Of a stretch of 64,000 nucleotides of DNA, positions 50,545-59,147 are shown piece after piece; position 1 is the stretch's first letter; each line of letters opens with the position of its first letter. Origin of the DNA: Micromonospora echinofusca (GTDB lineage Bacteria; Actinomycetota; Actinomycetes; Mycobacteriales; Micromonosporaceae). The notes beneath the pieces were generated by a model, which saw only the letters and a program-made list of their open reading frames with translations, was not told the DNA's origin and did not search any database. The stretch spans positions 2,303,501-2,367,500 of the forward strand of contig NZ_LT607733.1 of the NCBI RefSeq assembly GCF_900091445.1. Reading direction: 5' to 3'. The translations under genes and the position numbers were made by a program.

Positions 50545-51930
50545 CTACAGGGGTAGCCGGTCCGCGCCGGCCAGCGCCCCCACGACCACCGGCACCGCGG
50601 GCGCCGGCAGCACGGGGCCGCGTCGAAGGGTCGGCGTCCAGCCGGCGTCCGGGGCCAGGTCCGGCTCGTGCACCGCGTTGTACGCGCCCGCCAGGTCGAC
50701 CGGGCGGGCCCGGTCCCCGGCGGCGCGGACCCAGTTGCCCCGGGTGGTGACGGCGGTGCCGCCCCAGTCGTACAGCAGCTCGTCGGCCGCGACGCCGGCG
50801 CCGAGGCTGAAGAAGTTGTTCTCGGCGACCACGGCCGACTGCACCCCGACGCCGATCGCGTACGCGAACCCGCCGCCGCCCAGCCGGTAGTGGTTGTTCC
50901 ACACGTCGACCTGCCCGAAGCGCACCCGGGGCAGCCGCTGGAGCACCCCGTCGAAGAGGTTGTGGTGCAGGCTGACCTTCAGCCGCCCGACGTCCGGGCC
51001 GACGGTGTTGGACGAGCCGATCAGCATGACCTTGTCCCGGCCGACGAACCGGTTGTACGAGACGGTCACCAGGCTCGCGGTGTGCGTGACGTCCAGCGAC
51101 CCGTCGTGCACCTGGTACGGCCGGCCGAAGTGCACGGGCTGCCCGCTGTCCGGGTTGTCGCCGTCGGTGAAGGTGTTGTGGTCGATCCAGACGTGCTCGC
51201 TGCGGCGCACCGAGATCTGGTCGTACTGCGAGTTCCAGTTGCCGGCCTCGCCGTCGGTGGGCGACCAGGCGGGGAAGCAGTCCCGGGCGTCGTCGAAGGT
51301 CAGGTTCCGCACGATCGTGTCGTGCGCCCCGTCGAGCATCAGCGTCAGGCCGGTCAGCCGGGCGCCGGCCAGGCCGACGATGGTGGTGTTCGGGCCGACG
51401 TTGATCTGGGTCTGCCGGGTCTGGTTGGCCACGGAGCGCACCCGCGCCGCCTCCAGCGGTCCGCTCGGCGCCACCCGACCCCAGACCGCCGGGTCGTACG
51501 CCGCGAGGTACGCCGGCAGCGAGTACTCCGGATCGGCGAGGTCCGCGCAGTCGAGCGTGCTCCCGTCGGGCCCCTCGAAGCCGTCGACCTCGCCCCGGAC
51601 GTAGATGATCTTAGGGGTGGCGTTGCCCCGGTTGGTGGCGTTGTCACCGCCGAGGGCCGCGACCAGTTCGGCGCGGCTGGCGACCACGTGCACCTGCTCC
51701 GGCGTCGCCGCCGAGCCGCCGGTGGTGCCGGTCCCCTCGGCCGCCCAGCCGTCCCCGGCCGGCAGCGCCTGCCGACCCAGGTGCCGGGCGGCCCAGGAGA
51801 GCCCGCCGGTCGTGGCGGCCGCGCCGTCCGGAGCCGGAGCGGCCCCGCCGTCCGGGGCCGCCGCCGCGCTCCCGGACGTCGCCGCGAGCGCCACGGCGAT
51901 CGTCGCCGCGCCCAGTGTCTGCTTCCACAT
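50545..51930 (-). CDS. Secreted pectate lyase (PL1), single-domain
   Basis: The protein has 461 residues. A signal peptide (WKQTLGAATIAVALAATSGSAAAAP) precedes a PL1 beta-helix. EHVWIDHNTFTDG, DVTHTASLVTVSYNRF, LKVSLHHNLFDG and RLPRVRFGQVDVWNNHYR carry the calcium-binding and catalytic positions, with arginine in LPRVRFG. It lacks the jelly-roll domain of the other two lyases and has the longer loops of classic extracellular Pel enzymes (for example DPAVWGRVAPSGPLEAARV). It therefore represents a separate subfamily and probably prefers another pectin form. Its upstream region holds a candidate LacI-type site. Confidence 0.92.
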   Translation of the reverse strand: MWKQTLGAATIAVALAATSGSAAAAPDGGAAPAPDGAAATTGGLSWAARHLGRQALPAGDGWAAEGTGTTGGSAATPEQVHVVASRAELVAALGGDNATNRGNATPKIIYVRGEVDGFEGPDGSTLDCADLADPEYSLPAYLAAYDPAVWGRVAPSGPLEAARVRSVANQTRQTQINVGPNTTIVGLAGARLTGLTLMLDGAHDTIVRNLTFDDARDCFPAWSPTDGEAGNWNSQYDQISVRRSEHVWIDHNTFTDGDNPDSGQPVHFGRPYQVHDGSLDVTHTASLVTVSYNRFVGRDKVMLIGSSNTVGPDVGRLKVSLHHNLFDGVLQRLPRVRFGQVDVWNNHYRLGGGGFAYAIGVGVQSAVVAENNFFSLGAGVAADELLYDWGGTAVTTRGNWVRAAGDRARPVDLAGAYNAVHEPDLAPDAGWTPTLRRGPVLPAPAVPVVVGALAGADRLPL

Positions 51931-52011
51931 CTATCGGACCACCTGTTCGTCGCCTGTTCGATATGGGGCAACGGTAGGTTTCACGATTTATGCGAGTCAA
52001 TGAGTAGCGTG

Positions 52012-52026
52012 TGCAAAAGTGTTGCA
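52012..52026. promoter_or_regulatory. Candidate LacI-type site upstream of pectate lyase 3
   Basis: TGCAA-AAGTG-TTGCA is an inverted repeat about 85 bases upstream of the lyase start at 51930. It resembles a spaced or imperfect version of the GCTGCAAAGGTTTGCAGC palindrome near the LacI gene. The resemblance is only partial, so co-regulation is a hypothesis. Confidence 0.35.
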
Positions 52027-52101
52027 ATTGATCCGATCGGCCGGTATCGTCCCGACCGCCCTGGGTCGGGATAGCGCCGCTATATCCGATATGGACCCGC
52101 G

Positions 52102-53346
52102 TCAGGCGGGCGGTTCAGTTGCAGTGCGTTGCGGTCCCTCCTCCCCGGTCAGGTCCCTGCGGTGCGGCGCCACCGCCCACGGCACCGCCAGCTCCGACAG
52201 CAGCGCCCCCTCCTCGGCCGCCCGGCGCAGCAGCCGGTTGATCCCGCGCACGGTCAGCACCCGCTGCGGGCCGTCGCCCGTGGCGGTGACCAGGTCGCCG
52301 CCCAGCGGGGTCGGTTCCGGTGCGGTGGTGACCGCCTCCAGCACCGTGGTGAACGGGGCGGTCCGCGCCAGCGGCGCGATCAACGGCACGCCCGGATCGG
52401 CGCGGTAATCGAGGAGGTTCTCCAACAGCCCGCGCCGGCCGGGCACCTCGCGCGGCCGGGCGTCGCCGGGCAGCAGCAGCCGGTCGGTCGGGTACTCCAG
52501 CACCGCCCGGCCGGCGGTGCCGGTCACGATCACCTCGCCGGCGACGAAGTCCTCGCCGGCCAGGGTCACCGCCGCGACGATCGGCGGTCCCGAGCGGGAC
52601 GACACCCGCAGGGTCGCGGTGTCGTCCACCTCGATCGGCCGGACCCGGTAGCGCTCCACCTCGATGCGCGCGGGCACCACCGGCCCGTCCCCGGCGGCCT
52701 CGGCGGCCGCCAGGCACTGCATGACGGCGTGCGCCAGCGGGTTGGCCAGCGCGCCGTCCAGCACCGGGCGGCCGTGCAGCGTCCGCCGTCCGGCCCACGG
52801 CGCCCGCGCGTAGTAGGCGTCGGAGCGCTGCCAGGCCGCCACCGTCGCGATGCCGGTGACGGTCCCGAGCCGCCCGGCCCGCACCGCGTCGGTCAGCTCC
52901 GTCAGCGCCGCCGAGCCGAGCGCCTGGAAGCCCACCTGGCACGCCCGGCCCGTCGCGGCGAGGGCGTCGGCCAGCTCCCGGTGCTCGGCGGTGGACAGCA
53001 CCGGGGGCTTCTCCAGCAGCAGGTCGGCGCCCGCGGCGAGCACGTCCAGCGCGATCGGCAGGTGGGTGTGCGGCGGGGTGCAGACCACCACCACGTCCGG
53101 CCGGGCCGTGCGCAGCATCTCCCGGTGGTCGGTGTGGACCGCCGTGCCGTCCGGCACCGGCGCCGCCGGGTCGTCCTCGATCGGGCGTACGTCGACCAGG
53201 GCGACCAGCCGCAGCCGCCCGGCGGCGTGCAGGGGGGCGACGACCCGCCGGTGCCAGCGCCCGTGCCCGTTGGCCCCGACGACGGCGACCCGGGGCACCG
53301 CGCCGGGCGGTGGCGGCCCGGCCCGTCCCGGCGCGGCGGCCGTCAC
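52102..53346 (-). CDS. Gfo/Idh/MocA family oxidoreductase
   Basis: The protein has 414 residues, with GTG at 53346 overlapping the preceding gene's stop (GTGA). A Rossmann fold opens with AVVGANGHGRWHRRVVAPL, with VVVCTPPHTHLPIALDVLAAG and LLLEKPPVLST (EKPP replacing the usual EKP) typical of the family. The C-terminal half is the alpha/beta dimer domain. It is the last gene of a tight minus-strand run (Gfo/Idh, reductase, dehydratase, UxaC). It probably oxidises or reduces a uronate or related sugar with NAD(P). The substrate is not deducible. Confidence 0.85.
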   Translation of the reverse strand: MTAAAPGRAGPPPPGAVPRVAVVGANGHGRWHRRVVAPLHAAGRLRLVALVDVRPIEDDPAAPVPDGTAVHTDHREMLRTARPDVVVVCTPPHTHLPIALDVLAAGADLLLEKPPVLSTAEHRELADALAATGRACQVGFQALGSAALTELTDAVRAGRLGTVTGIATVAAWQRSDAYYARAPWAGRRTLHGRPVLDGALANPLAHAVMQCLAAAEAAGDGPVVPARIEVERYRVRPIEVDDTATLRVSSRSGPPIVAAVTLAGEDFVAGEVIVTGTAGRAVLEYPTDRLLLPGDARPREVPGRRGLLENLLDYRADPGVPLIAPLARTAPFTTVLEAVTTAPEPTPLGGDLVTATGDGPQRVLTVRGINRLLRRAAEEGALLSELAVPWAVAPHRRDLTGEEGPQRTATEPPA

Positions 53347-54827
53347 CTGGCACCCGCCAGCGTCGCGGCCACCCCGTGCCGCTCCAGGGCGGCCAGCCAC
53401 CCGGCCACCTCGGCGCGTACGTCGTCGTCGGCGGCCACCTCGGCGGGGAAGACCTCGCGCAGCCCGAACACCGCGTCGACCGCCCCGGCGGGGGTACGCG
53501 GGGCGGCGGCGAGCGCCGCGCGGATCTCCTCGGCGAGCGGATCGGCCAGCGGCAGGAGGCTGCCGTCGTCGGCGTGGCCCTGGGCGAAGCGCAGCCAGGC
53601 GGCCACCACCAGCGTGGCCCAGCGCGCCGACCGCCCGGCGGCCCGCAGGTCGGCGATCGTGTGCAGGACCCGCTGCGGCAGCTTCTGCGAGCCGTCCATC
53701 GCCACCTGGAGGGTGCGGTGGCGGATCGCCGGGTTGGCGAACCGCGTCAGCACCTCCTCACCGTACGCGACGACCGAGACCCCCTCCGGCGGGTCGAAGC
53801 TCGCCGCCACGTCCTCGGCGACCAGGTGCCGCAGCACCGTCGTCAGGTGCGGCAGGGCCAGCGCGTCGGCGATGGTCTCCCGGCCCGCCAGCGCCCCCAG
53901 GTAGGCGGCGGCCGAGTGCACGCCGTTGAGGGCGCGCAACTTCAGCCGCTCCCAGGGCCCCGCGTCCGTGGTGAGCACCGCACCGGCCCGCTCCCAGGCC
54001 GGCCGGCCGCCCGGGAAGTCGTCCTCGATCACCCACTGCCGGTACGGCTCGGCCACCACCGCCGCCAGGTCCGCCACCCCCAGCGCCCGCTCGGCGTCGG
54101 CGAGGGTCTGCGCCGTGCTGGCCGGCACGATCCGGTCGACCATCGTGCCGGGGAAGCTGACGCACTCGCGTACCCAGTCGGCCAGCGGCTCCGGCACCCG
54201 GGCGTACGCCACCGACTGCTCGACCAGTCCGCGCAGCCGGCGGCCGTTCGCGGGCAGGTTGTCGCAGCTGACCAGGGCCAGCGGCGGGCCCTGCGCGGCG
54301 GCGCGGGCCAGCAGCCCGCGCAGCAGCAGGCCCGGCACGGTGGCTGGCACCCGGTCGGTGCGCAGGTCGGCGGCGACCTCCGGGTCCGGGCGCAGCCGCC
54401 CGGTAACCGGGTCGAGCTGGTACGCCTTCTCCGTGACGGTGAGGGTGACCACCCGGATCGCCGGGTCGGCCAGCAGCGCCACCACGGCGGCGGGGTCGCC
54501 GGCGGCGTGCCGCGTGCCCGCCAGCGCGCCCACCACGCGGGTGTGGCAGCCCTCGCCGCTGCTGGTGGTGACGCTGAACAGGTTGTCCTGCGCGGCCAGC
54601 GTCGTCACCACGTCGGGATTGCGCGGCGCGACGCCGACGATGCCCCAGTCGCCCCCGGCGTGCGCCATCGCCTCCTCGGTGTAGACGGCCTGGTGGGCGC
54701 GGTGGAACGCGCCCAGCCCGAGGTGGACGATCCCGGCGGGCGCGCTGCCCGGGCGCAGCAGCGGGCGGCTGTCGGTCGGCACCCGGCGCAGCGTGCCGAG
54801 ACCGAGCCGGGCGGCGCCGACGCTCAC
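53343..54827 (-). CDS. Mannitol dehydrogenase family protein (fructuronate/tagaturonate reductase type)
   Basis: The protein has 494 residues, with GTG at 54827 overlapping the dehydratase stop. The N-terminal NAD domain has IVHLGLGAFHRAHQAVYTEE. WVIEDDFPGGRPAWE and RLKLRALNGVHSAAAYLG supply the conserved KxxxxxNxxH catalytic pattern of polyol dehydrogenases. Next to uxaC the expected reaction is reduction of D-fructuronate or D-tagaturonate to mannonate or altronate with NADH. Assignment as UxuB-like or UxaB-like cannot be decided from sequence alone. It fits the expected second step after UxaC. Confidence 0.88.
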   Translation of the reverse strand: MSVGAARLGLGTLRRVPTDSRPLLRPGSAPAGIVHLGLGAFHRAHQAVYTEEAMAHAGGDWGIVGVAPRNPDVVTTLAAQDNLFSVTTSSGEGCHTRVVGALAGTRHAAGDPAAVVALLADPAIRVVTLTVTEKAYQLDPVTGRLRPDPEVAADLRTDRVPATVPGLLLRGLLARAAAQGPPLALVSCDNLPANGRRLRGLVEQSVAYARVPEPLADWVRECVSFPGTMVDRIVPASTAQTLADAERALGVADLAAVVAEPYRQWVIEDDFPGGRPAWERAGAVLTTDAGPWERLKLRALNGVHSAAAYLGALAGRETIADALALPHLTTVLRHLVAEDVAASFDPPEGVSVVAYGEEVLTRFANPAIRHRTLQVAMDGSQKLPQRVLHTIADLRAAGRSARWATLVVAAWLRFAQGHADDGSLLPLADPLAEEIRAALAAAPRTPAGAVDAVFGLREVFPAEVAADDDVRAEVAGWLAALERHGVAATLAGAR

Positions 54828-56128
54828 CGCCACACCGGCCCGTCCGGGAAGCGGAACTCGGCGATCGACTCCGGCCTCATCGTGGAGCTGTAGCCGGGGG
54901 CCGTCGGCAGCAGGTAGCGCCCCTCGCGGGTGCGCACCGGGTCGACGAAGTGCTCGTGCAGGTGGTCGACGTACTCCACCATCCGGCCGTCGAGGCTGGT
55001 GCCGACTCGCAGGTAGTCGAAGACCGCCAGGTGCTGCACGTACTCGCACAGGCCCACGCCGCCGGAGTGCGGACAGATCGGCACCCCGAACTTCGCCGCC
55101 ATCAGGATCTCGGCGAGGACCTCGTTGACGCCGCCGACCCGGCAGGCGTCGATCTGCATCACGCCGATCGCCTCGGCCTGGAGCAACTGCTTGAAGATGA
55201 CCCGGTTGGCGGCCACCTCACCGGTGGCGACCCGGCACCGGCCGTCGGTCAGCTTCGTCACCGCGCGCGCGATCCGGGCGTGCCCGAGGATGTCGTCGGC
55301 GTGCGTCGGCTCCTCGATCCAGTACGGGTCCACCTCCGCCAGCGCCGTCATGTTGGTGATCGCCTCGTCGACGTCCCACACCTGGTTGGCGTCCATCATC
55401 AGCAGCGCGTCCGGCCCGATCTCCTCCCGGATGATCCGCGCCCGGCGCAGGTCGTCGGCGGGCGGACCGCCGACCTTCATCTTCATGGCCCGCCAACCCT
55501 CGGTGTACGCCTGCCGGGTCAGCGCCCGGACCTTGTCGTCGGGGTAGCCCAGCCACCCCACCGACGTGGTGTACGACGGGAAGCCGTCGCGCTCCAGCCC
55601 GGCGCGGCGCTCGTCCAGCCCGATGAGCCCCTTGTCGAGGATGGCCGCCGCCTCGTCCGGGGTGATGGCGTCGGTGATGTGGTGGAAGTCGACGCTGGCC
55701 ACCAGCTCCTCGGTGGGCAGCTCGGCGAGCAGCTGCCACATCGGCTTGCCGGCCAGCTTGGCGCGCAGGTCCCAGACCGCGTTGACCAGCGCGCCGGTGG
55801 CCATGTGGATGACCCCCTTCTCCGGGCCCAGCCAGCGCAGCTGCACGTCGGCGCTGAGCGAGCGCCAGAACGCCACCGGGTCGGCGAAGATCTCCTCGAC
55901 GGTGCGGCCGGTCACGTGGTGGGCGAGGGCCTGGATCGCCGCGCAGGTCAGCTCGTTGCCGCGACCGTTGGTGAAGGTGAACCCGGCCCCGGTGACGCCG
56001 GCGTCGGTGCGCAGCTCGACGTAGCTGGCCGAGTAGTCGCCCCGGTTGATCGCGTCCGATCCGTCGCCGGCGGCGGCGGTCGGGAACCGCACGTCGTGCA
56101 CTTCGACGGCGGTGACGGTGACAGTCAC
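54824..56128 (-). CDS. Enolase-superfamily acid-sugar dehydratase (L-fuconate dehydratase-like)
   Basis: The protein has 434 residues, with GTG at 56128 overlapping the uxaC stop (GTGA). The barrel domain has the catalytic KxK motif AMKMKVGGPP, metal ligands in LMMDANQVWDV, YWIEEPTH and VATGEVAANR, and the His-containing CPHSGGVGLCEYVQH. The N-terminal capping domain includes SDAINRGDYSASYVELRTD. This matches L-fuconate dehydratase and related mandelate-racemase-group dehydratases. In a uronate operon it could dehydrate altronate or mannonate, replacing UxaA or UxuA, or act on another pectin-derived acid sugar. The substrate is not settled. Confidence 0.88.
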   Translation of the reverse strand: MTVTVTAVEVHDVRFPTAAAGDGSDAINRGDYSASYVELRTDAGVTGAGFTFTNGRGNELTCAAIQALAHHVTGRTVEEIFADPVAFWRSLSADVQLRWLGPEKGVIHMATGALVNAVWDLRAKLAGKPMWQLLAELPTEELVASVDFHHITDAITPDEAAAILDKGLIGLDERRAGLERDGFPSYTTSVGWLGYPDDKVRALTRQAYTEGWRAMKMKVGGPPADDLRRARIIREEIGPDALLMMDANQVWDVDEAITNMTALAEVDPYWIEEPTHADDILGHARIARAVTKLTDGRCRVATGEVAANRVIFKQLLQAEAIGVMQIDACRVGGVNEVLAEILMAAKFGVPICPHSGGVGLCEYVQHLAVFDYLRVGTSLDGRMVEYVDHLHEHFVDPVRTREGRYLLPTAPGYSSTMRPESIAEFRFPDGPVWR

Positions 56129-57549
56129 AGGAGGTTCTCTCCGATCTTGAAGACCTTCTTCGGCAGCCGGTACGCCAGGTCGACGATGGTCTCGGCGGCC
56201 TCGTCCTCGCCGAGGCGGTGTTCGGTGACCAGCCGGGCCAGGTAGGCGGCGTCGACCCGGCGGGCCACGTCGTGGCGTACCGGGATGGAGCAGAACGCGC
56301 GGGTGTCGTCGACGAACCCGGCGGTGTTGTAGAAGCCCGCGGACTCGGTGACCGACTCGCGGAAGCGGCGCAGCACCTCCGGCGAGTCCAGGAACCACCA
56401 CGGCGCACCCAGGTACAGCGCGGCGTACCCGCCCGCCAACGGCGCGAGTTCCCGGCTGAAGGTGTACTCGTCGAGGGTGTAGAGCACCACCCGCAGCCGA
56501 GGGTCGTTGCCGTACGCGTCCAGCAGCGGGGTCAGCGCGTGCAGGTACTCGGTGGCCTGCGGCAGGTCGCCGCCGACGTCGCGGCCGTGCCGGGCGTACA
56601 GCCAGCGGTTGTGGTTGCGCACCGCGCCGGGGTGCAGCTGCATGACGAGCCCGTCGTCCAGCGACATCCGGGCGAACTCCAGCAGCATGTGCGCCCGGAA
56701 CGTCTCCGCGTCGGCCGCGTCGGCGAGCCCGCGCAGGCCCTTGTCGTACAGGCGCGCCGCCTCGTCCGCGCCCAGCGCCAGGGTGCGCGCGGTGGGGTGG
56801 CCGTGGTCGGTGCAGGTGGCGCCGGCCGCGATGAAGGCCTCGCGCCGCCGGCGTAGCGCCGCCAGGTAGCCGGCGTACGTGCCGGTGTCCTCGCCGGTGA
56901 TCTCGCCGAGCCGGGCGACGTTGCCGGCCCAGCCGTCGAACTCCATGTCGGCCACGTTGTCCGGCCGGAAGGTGGTGATCACCCGGCCGCCCGGCCCGCC
57001 CCAGCCGTCGGCGGCGAGCTTGGCGTGCTGCCCGAGGTCGTCCAGGGGCGACTCGGTGGTGGCGAGCACCTCGATGCCGAAGCGCTCGAACAGCGCCCGG
57101 GGCCGGAACTCCGGCTCGGCGAGGCGGGCCGCCAGCTCGTCGTAGACGGCGTCGGCGGTGGCCGGGGAGAGCGGGGTGCGCACCCCGAAGACGTCGGTGA
57201 AGGTCTGCTCCAGCCAGAGCCGGGAGGGGGTGCCCCGGAACAGGTGCCAGTGCGCGGCGAAGCGCCGCCAGATGGTGCGCCCGTCGGGCTCCGTGGGGCT
57301 GCCGTCGACGGTGGGCACGCCCAGCTCCGCCGGGGGGACGCCCTGGCTGAGCAGCATCCGGGTGAGGTAGTGGTCGGGCACGATCAGCAGCCGCGCCGGG
57401 TCGGGGAACGGGCGGTCCTCGGCCAGGATCGCCGGGTCGACGTGCCCGTGCGGGGAGATGATCGGCTGGGGCGCGGCGAGCGCGTACAGCCGGCGGGCCA
57501 CCGCGCGCTGCGCGGGGTCGGCGGGGAAGAGCAGGTCGGTCGTGGGCAC
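56125..57549 (-). CDS. uxaC: Glucuronate isomerase (uronate isomerase)
   Basis: The protein has 474 residues, the family's usual length. The N-terminus carries PQPIISPHGHVDPAILAED with the metal-binding HxH. LARMLLSQGVPPAELG-like and FRGTPSRLWLEQTFTDVFG segments follow, with MQLHPGAVRNHNR and AGFVDDTRAFCSIPVRHDVARR in the C-terminal half. UxaC belongs to the amidohydrolase fold and converts D-glucuronate to D-fructuronate or D-galacturonate to D-tagaturonate. It gives the entry step for galacturonate released by the pectate lyases. It overlaps the dehydratase gene by 4 bases, and the second Gfo/Idh gene is 30 bases upstream. Confidence 0.95.
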   Translation of the reverse strand: MPTTDLLFPADPAQRAVARRLYALAAPQPIISPHGHVDPAILAEDRPFPDPARLLIVPDHYLTRMLLSQGVPPAELGVPTVDGSPTEPDGRTIWRRFAAHWHLFRGTPSRLWLEQTFTDVFGVRTPLSPATADAVYDELAARLAEPEFRPRALFERFGIEVLATTESPLDDLGQHAKLAADGWGGPGGRVITTFRPDNVADMEFDGWAGNVARLGEITGEDTGTYAGYLAALRRRREAFIAAGATCTDHGHPTARTLALGADEAARLYDKGLRGLADAADAETFRAHMLLEFARMSLDDGLVMQLHPGAVRNHNRWLYARHGRDVGGDLPQATEYLHALTPLLDAYGNDPRLRVVLYTLDEYTFSRELAPLAGGYAALYLGAPWWFLDSPEVLRRFRESVTESAGFYNTAGFVDDTRAFCSIPVRHDVARRVDAAYLARLVTEHRLGEDEAAETIVDLAYRLPKKVFKIGENLL

Positions 57550-57579
57550 GGATGGGGCTCCTCGGAAGGTGTGCGCGGC

Positions 57580-58908
57580 TCAGGGGAGGTCGAGCAGGTC
57601 GGCGACCCGGACCGGGGCGCCGGTGGTGAAGGACCGGTTCGCGGCCAGCCCGGTGAGCAGGGCGAGGGCGCCGTCGCGGGCAGTGGCCGCCCGCCCCATC
57701 GGGTCCGCTTCGCCGCCGATCAGCACCCGCGCCATCCGGGCGTCGGCGCCGCCGTGCCCGGAGCGGGTGTGCCCGGTCACGGGTACGACCCGCGGCGGCG
57801 CCCAGAACGGCCGCAGGGTCAGCGTGGCGGAGCCGGCCTCGGCGGCGGCCTCGTCGCCGTGCAGCGCCGCGCCCTTGAGCGCCCCGGCGGACGCCGGGCT
57901 GACGTGGTCGCTCTCCACGACCTCCAGCTCCAGCCGGCCCCGGCTGCCGTTGACCATCACCCGGTAGCCCTCGTAGGGGGCGTACGCGGTGAGGTGGTAG
58001 GTCATCGTCGCCCCGGTGGAGTAGCGCGCCAGCACCGCCATGTCGTCCTCGATGTCCACGCCCGGGGCGAACACGTTGCGGTCGCGCCGGTAGCCGTCCT
58101 CGGCCTCGGCGTCGAGGTAGAGCTCGCGCAGCTTCGGGTGCGCGTCGAGGCGCAGCGCGAACGGGTCGTCGGCGGCGGCGGGGGAGCCGTGCGCCCGGTC
58201 GTAGTCGCGCGCGTAGCCGTGCCGGCGGCCGGCCTCGCCGTAGAAGAACAGCCGGCCGGACGCGTAGACCTCGACGGGGGTGGCGTCCAGCCACCAGTTC
58301 ACCAGGTCGAAGTGGTGGCCGGCCTTGTGCACCATCAGCCCGCCGGAGTGCGCCTTGTCGCGGTGCCAGCGGCGGAAGTAGTCGGCGCCGTGCCGCACGT
58401 CGAGCAGCCACTCGAAGTGCACCGAGCCCACCTCGCCGACGGCGCCCTCGGCCAGCAGCTCGCGCAGCCTCTCGTGCAACGGGTTGTAGCGGTAGTTGAA
58501 CGCGACCCGTACCTGCCGGCCGGTGTCGGCGACCGCGTCGAGGATCCGCCGGCAGCCGGCGGCGTCGACGGTCATCGGCTTCTCGGTGATGACATCGCAG
58601 CCGGCGCGCAGCGCCGTGTCGACGTGCGCGGCGTGGGTGTCGTCCACGCTCGTCACCACCAGCACGTCGACGCGCTCCTTGCCGAGCATGGCGGCCAGGT
58701 CGTCGGCCCGGTACGTCGGCACCGGCGGGTGCCCCAGCTCGCCGAGCCACCGGTTGTGGGCGTCCATGCGGGCCTGGTTGACGTCGGCGAACGCGACGAG
58801 TTCGGCGGTGTCGGCGTGGTCGCGCACCAGCGCCCGGACGAACATCTCGGCGCGCGAGCCGGTGCCGACGAGGGCGTGGCGGACCCGCTGACCGGTGCTG
58901 GACGACAT
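57580..58908 (-). CDS. Gfo/Idh/MocA family oxidoreductase, first gene of the uronate run
   Basis: The protein has 442 residues, with ATG at 58908 after GGGAGGCGG. The NAD-binding HALVGTGSRAEMFVRALV, VTSVDDTHAAHVDTALRAG, VITEKPMTVDAAGCRRIL and FNYRYNPLHERLRELL are typical. MVHKAGHHFDLVNWWLDATP supplies the conserved KxxxHxxD-type catalytic region (HKAGHHFD). It leads the minus-strand run to 52102. The perfect LacI-type palindrome 20 bases before its start indicates control by the divergent LacI gene. It probably oxidises an unsaturated or branched pectin-derived sugar acid. The substrate is unknown. Confidence 0.87.
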   Translation of the reverse strand: MSSSTGQRVRHALVGTGSRAEMFVRALVRDHADTAELVAFADVNQARMDAHNRWLGELGHPPVPTYRADDLAAMLGKERVDVLVVTSVDDTHAAHVDTALRAGCDVITEKPMTVDAAGCRRILDAVADTGRQVRVAFNYRYNPLHERLRELLAEGAVGEVGSVHFEWLLDVRHGADYFRRWHRDKAHSGGLMVHKAGHHFDLVNWWLDATPVEVYASGRLFFYGEAGRRHGYARDYDRAHGSPAAADDPFALRLDAHPKLRELYLDAEAEDGYRRDRNVFAPGVDIEDDMAVLARYSTGATMTYHLTAYAPYEGYRVMVNGSRGRLELEVVESDHVSPASAGALKGAALHGDEAAAEAGSATLTLRPFWAPPRVVPVTGHTRSGHGGADARMARVLIGGEADPMGRAATARDGALALLTGLAANRSFTTGAPVRVADLLDLP

Positions 58909-58927
58909 GGCGACCGCCTCCCGTGTT

Positions 58928-58945
58928 GCTGCAAAGGTTTGCAGC
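58928..58945. promoter_or_regulatory. LacI-type operator upstream of the uronate run
   Basis: GCTGCAAA-GG-TTTGCAGC is a perfect 18-bp palindrome with 8-bp arms, 20 bases upstream of the Gfo/Idh start at 58908. TGCAAA...TTTGCA is characteristic of LacI/GalR-family operators. A weaker related sequence, CACAACCGTTTGCA, lies near 59081-59094 before the divergent LacI gene. Repression of both directions in the absence of a uronate inducer is the likely logic. Confidence 0.82.
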
Positions 58946-59147
58946 GAAATAACCACGAGCCGCCTGGCGGCGTCAACGATCGATGCCAAACCGGCGGCAT
59001 AGATCCGCTTTGATGGGCATTTGAGCGCATGGTGGGAGCGCGGCCGAAACGCATCTGTAACCATCGGCCGTTGACACCGGCACAACCGTTTGCATTAATT
59101 GGCGACACCTGACGTGACCCCAGCCACACTGGACGAAGGGCCCCGCC

